A DNA stretch of 24,933 bases from a bacterium (GTDB taxonomy: Bacteria; Elusimicrobiota; Elusimicrobia; Elusimicrobiales; UBA9959): positions 1 through 24,933 of the forward strand of contig JAKAMO010000033.1 of NCBI GenBank assembly GCA_021812825.1, read 5' to 3'. Shown piece by piece: positions 24,588 through 24,933 of this stretch. Within the stretch, counting starts at the first letter, position 1, and the number at the start of each line of letters is the position of its first letter. The position numbers were made by a program, and so were the translations under genes. Under the pieces are notes generated by a model. The model was not told the DNA's origin. It ran no database searches and saw only the letters and a program-made list of their open reading frames with translations.

Positions 24588-24627
24588 TTTAAGGCCGGCC
24601 TGGCTGCAAAGCGAGGCCGGCCTTAAA
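24588..24627. repeat. Second large hairpin, related to the first
   Basis: TTTAAGGCCGGCCT (24588-24601) pairs perfectly with 24614-24627. Past one mismatch, CGCCGC/GCGGCG (24581-24586 with 24629-24634) extends the stem. Its loop (GGCTGCAAAGCG) resembles the GGCTTTAGCAAAAGCG loop of the hairpin 24 bp away, suggesting duplicated elements. TATAAT at 24571-24576 lies between the two hairpins. Confidence 0.75.
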
Positions 24628-24650
24628 GGCGGCGCATAAGGAAGAGATTG

Positions 24651-24689
24651 GTTCGGGAAGCGCAGCTTCCCGGCGCGCCAGCGCCGAAC
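24651..24689. repeat. Compact branched hairpin pair
   Basis: GGGAAGC/GCTTCCC (24655-24671, loop GCA) and CGGCGC/GCGCCG (24671-24686, loop GCCA) are directly joined. Both are bracketed by GTTCGG/CCGAAC (24651-24656 and 24684-24689); the outer and inner stems share a few bases, so not all can form at once. No gene lies between the recombinase start and the right repeat arm. Confidence 0.55.
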
Positions 24690-24710
24690 TTCCGGCAACC
24701 GCCTGTAGCC

Positions 24711-24811
24711 TGAATTAAAAAATCCGTGGGTGTTTCTGCTAAATTTTAATTTTTCGCGCGCAAAAATTTCGGAAAAAAATTCCGAAAAGCAAAAATGTGA
24801 AATCTGGCGGA
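24711..24811 (-). repeat. Right arm of 101-bp inverted repeat, remnant recombinase 3' end
   Basis: This arm matches 22958-23058 in inverted orientation, 98 of 101 bases. Read on plus it keeps the recombinase frame (ELKNPWVFLLNFNF, then SEKQKCEIWR). It differs from the intact gene by two amino acids (K to N, E to V) and one silent change. A stop lies two codons upstream, so this is a truncated copy. Beyond the repeat the frame continues SFRDKVRTYFAQHPAETV and stops. Confidence 0.9.
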
Positions 24812-24933
24812 GTTTCAGGGATAAAGTTCGAACTTACTTTGCGCAACATCCCGCGGAAACTGTATAAATACCGCTTTCCGCCTCCGATTCTGCGGTCCGG
24901 GGAAGCTTATCCGCGAGATGTCGCGCGGTCGGC
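24812..24933. other. Right-end non-coding sequence
   Basis: No gene is supported here. A 7-bp perfect hairpin (GCGGAAA at 24853-24859 with TTTCCGC at 24875-24881) is the only structure seen. On plus, the first ~57 bases would encode the alternative recombinase tail if the cassette were inverted. Confidence 0.5.

Noticed and set aside
24812..24890. tRNA-like end on the minus strand (TTCGAAC loop and a terminal CCGCCA)
   Set aside because: The distance from the T loop to CCA is too long, and no D or anticodon arm can be drawn; the CCA end belongs to the inverted repeat.

Overview
The window is a compact, high-GC bacterial chromosome segment read almost entirely from the minus strand. Only the 143-aa gene at 4953-5384 and tRNA-Ser at 22874-22964 lie on the plus strand. 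The gene set suggests an uncultured diderm bacterium: a Wza-type polysaccharide exporter, a TPR protein with a LolB-like end, SpoVG, and all three Glm enzymes of UDP-GlcNAc synthesis. Elusimicrobiota or a nearby phylum would fit, but I cannot prove the phylum from this sequence.

Layout. (1) Positions 1-4784 hold a minus-strand operon: a 1035-aa coiled-coil protein, a 233-aa coiled-coil protein, a 188-aa membrane-anchored coiled-coil protein, and the start of a polysaccharide export (Wza-family) gene cut by the window edge. (2) Positions 4953-5968 hold three small genes of unknown role, one with a CcmI/CycH C-terminal-like domain. (3) Positions 5943-12516 hold a housekeeping cluster. In transcription order it is ispE, spoVG, tRNA-Gln, a GIY-YIG protein, a beta-carbonic anhydrase, glmU, prs, rplY and pth. 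It combines the spoVG-glmU-prs-ctc-pth order known from Firmicutes with the TPR-lolB-ispE-tRNA-Gln-prs-rplY-pth order known from Proteobacteria. (4) Positions 12523-22560 hold a tightly packed run from glmM through pdxJ, glmS, acpS, nnrD, thiL, tsaE, tsaB and rimI to a TPR protein, with many 2-32 bp overlaps or gaps. (5) Positions 22561-24933 hold a hairpin-rich spacer, tRNA-Ser(UGA), and a serine recombinase whose 3' end runs antisense through the tRNA.

How the genes work together. GlmS, GlmM and GlmU make UDP-GlcNAc from fructose-6-phosphate for peptidoglycan and LPS. IspE, ThiL, PdxJ, AcpS and NnrD serve isoprenoid, thiamine, B6, acyl-carrier and NAD(P)H-repair metabolism. TsaE, TsaB, RimI, RplY, Pth and the tRNAs serve translation.

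The most unusual parts are three. First, two 101-bp inverted repeats (98/101 identical) bracket almost all of the recombinase gene and include the last seven bases of tRNA-Ser, so the segment could invert without breaking the tRNA while swapping the recombinase C-terminus. Second, three non-coding loci are packed with short perfect hairpins. Third, a coiled-coil operon is linked to polysaccharide export. All assignments come from reading the sequence and remembered family motifs; no search was run.
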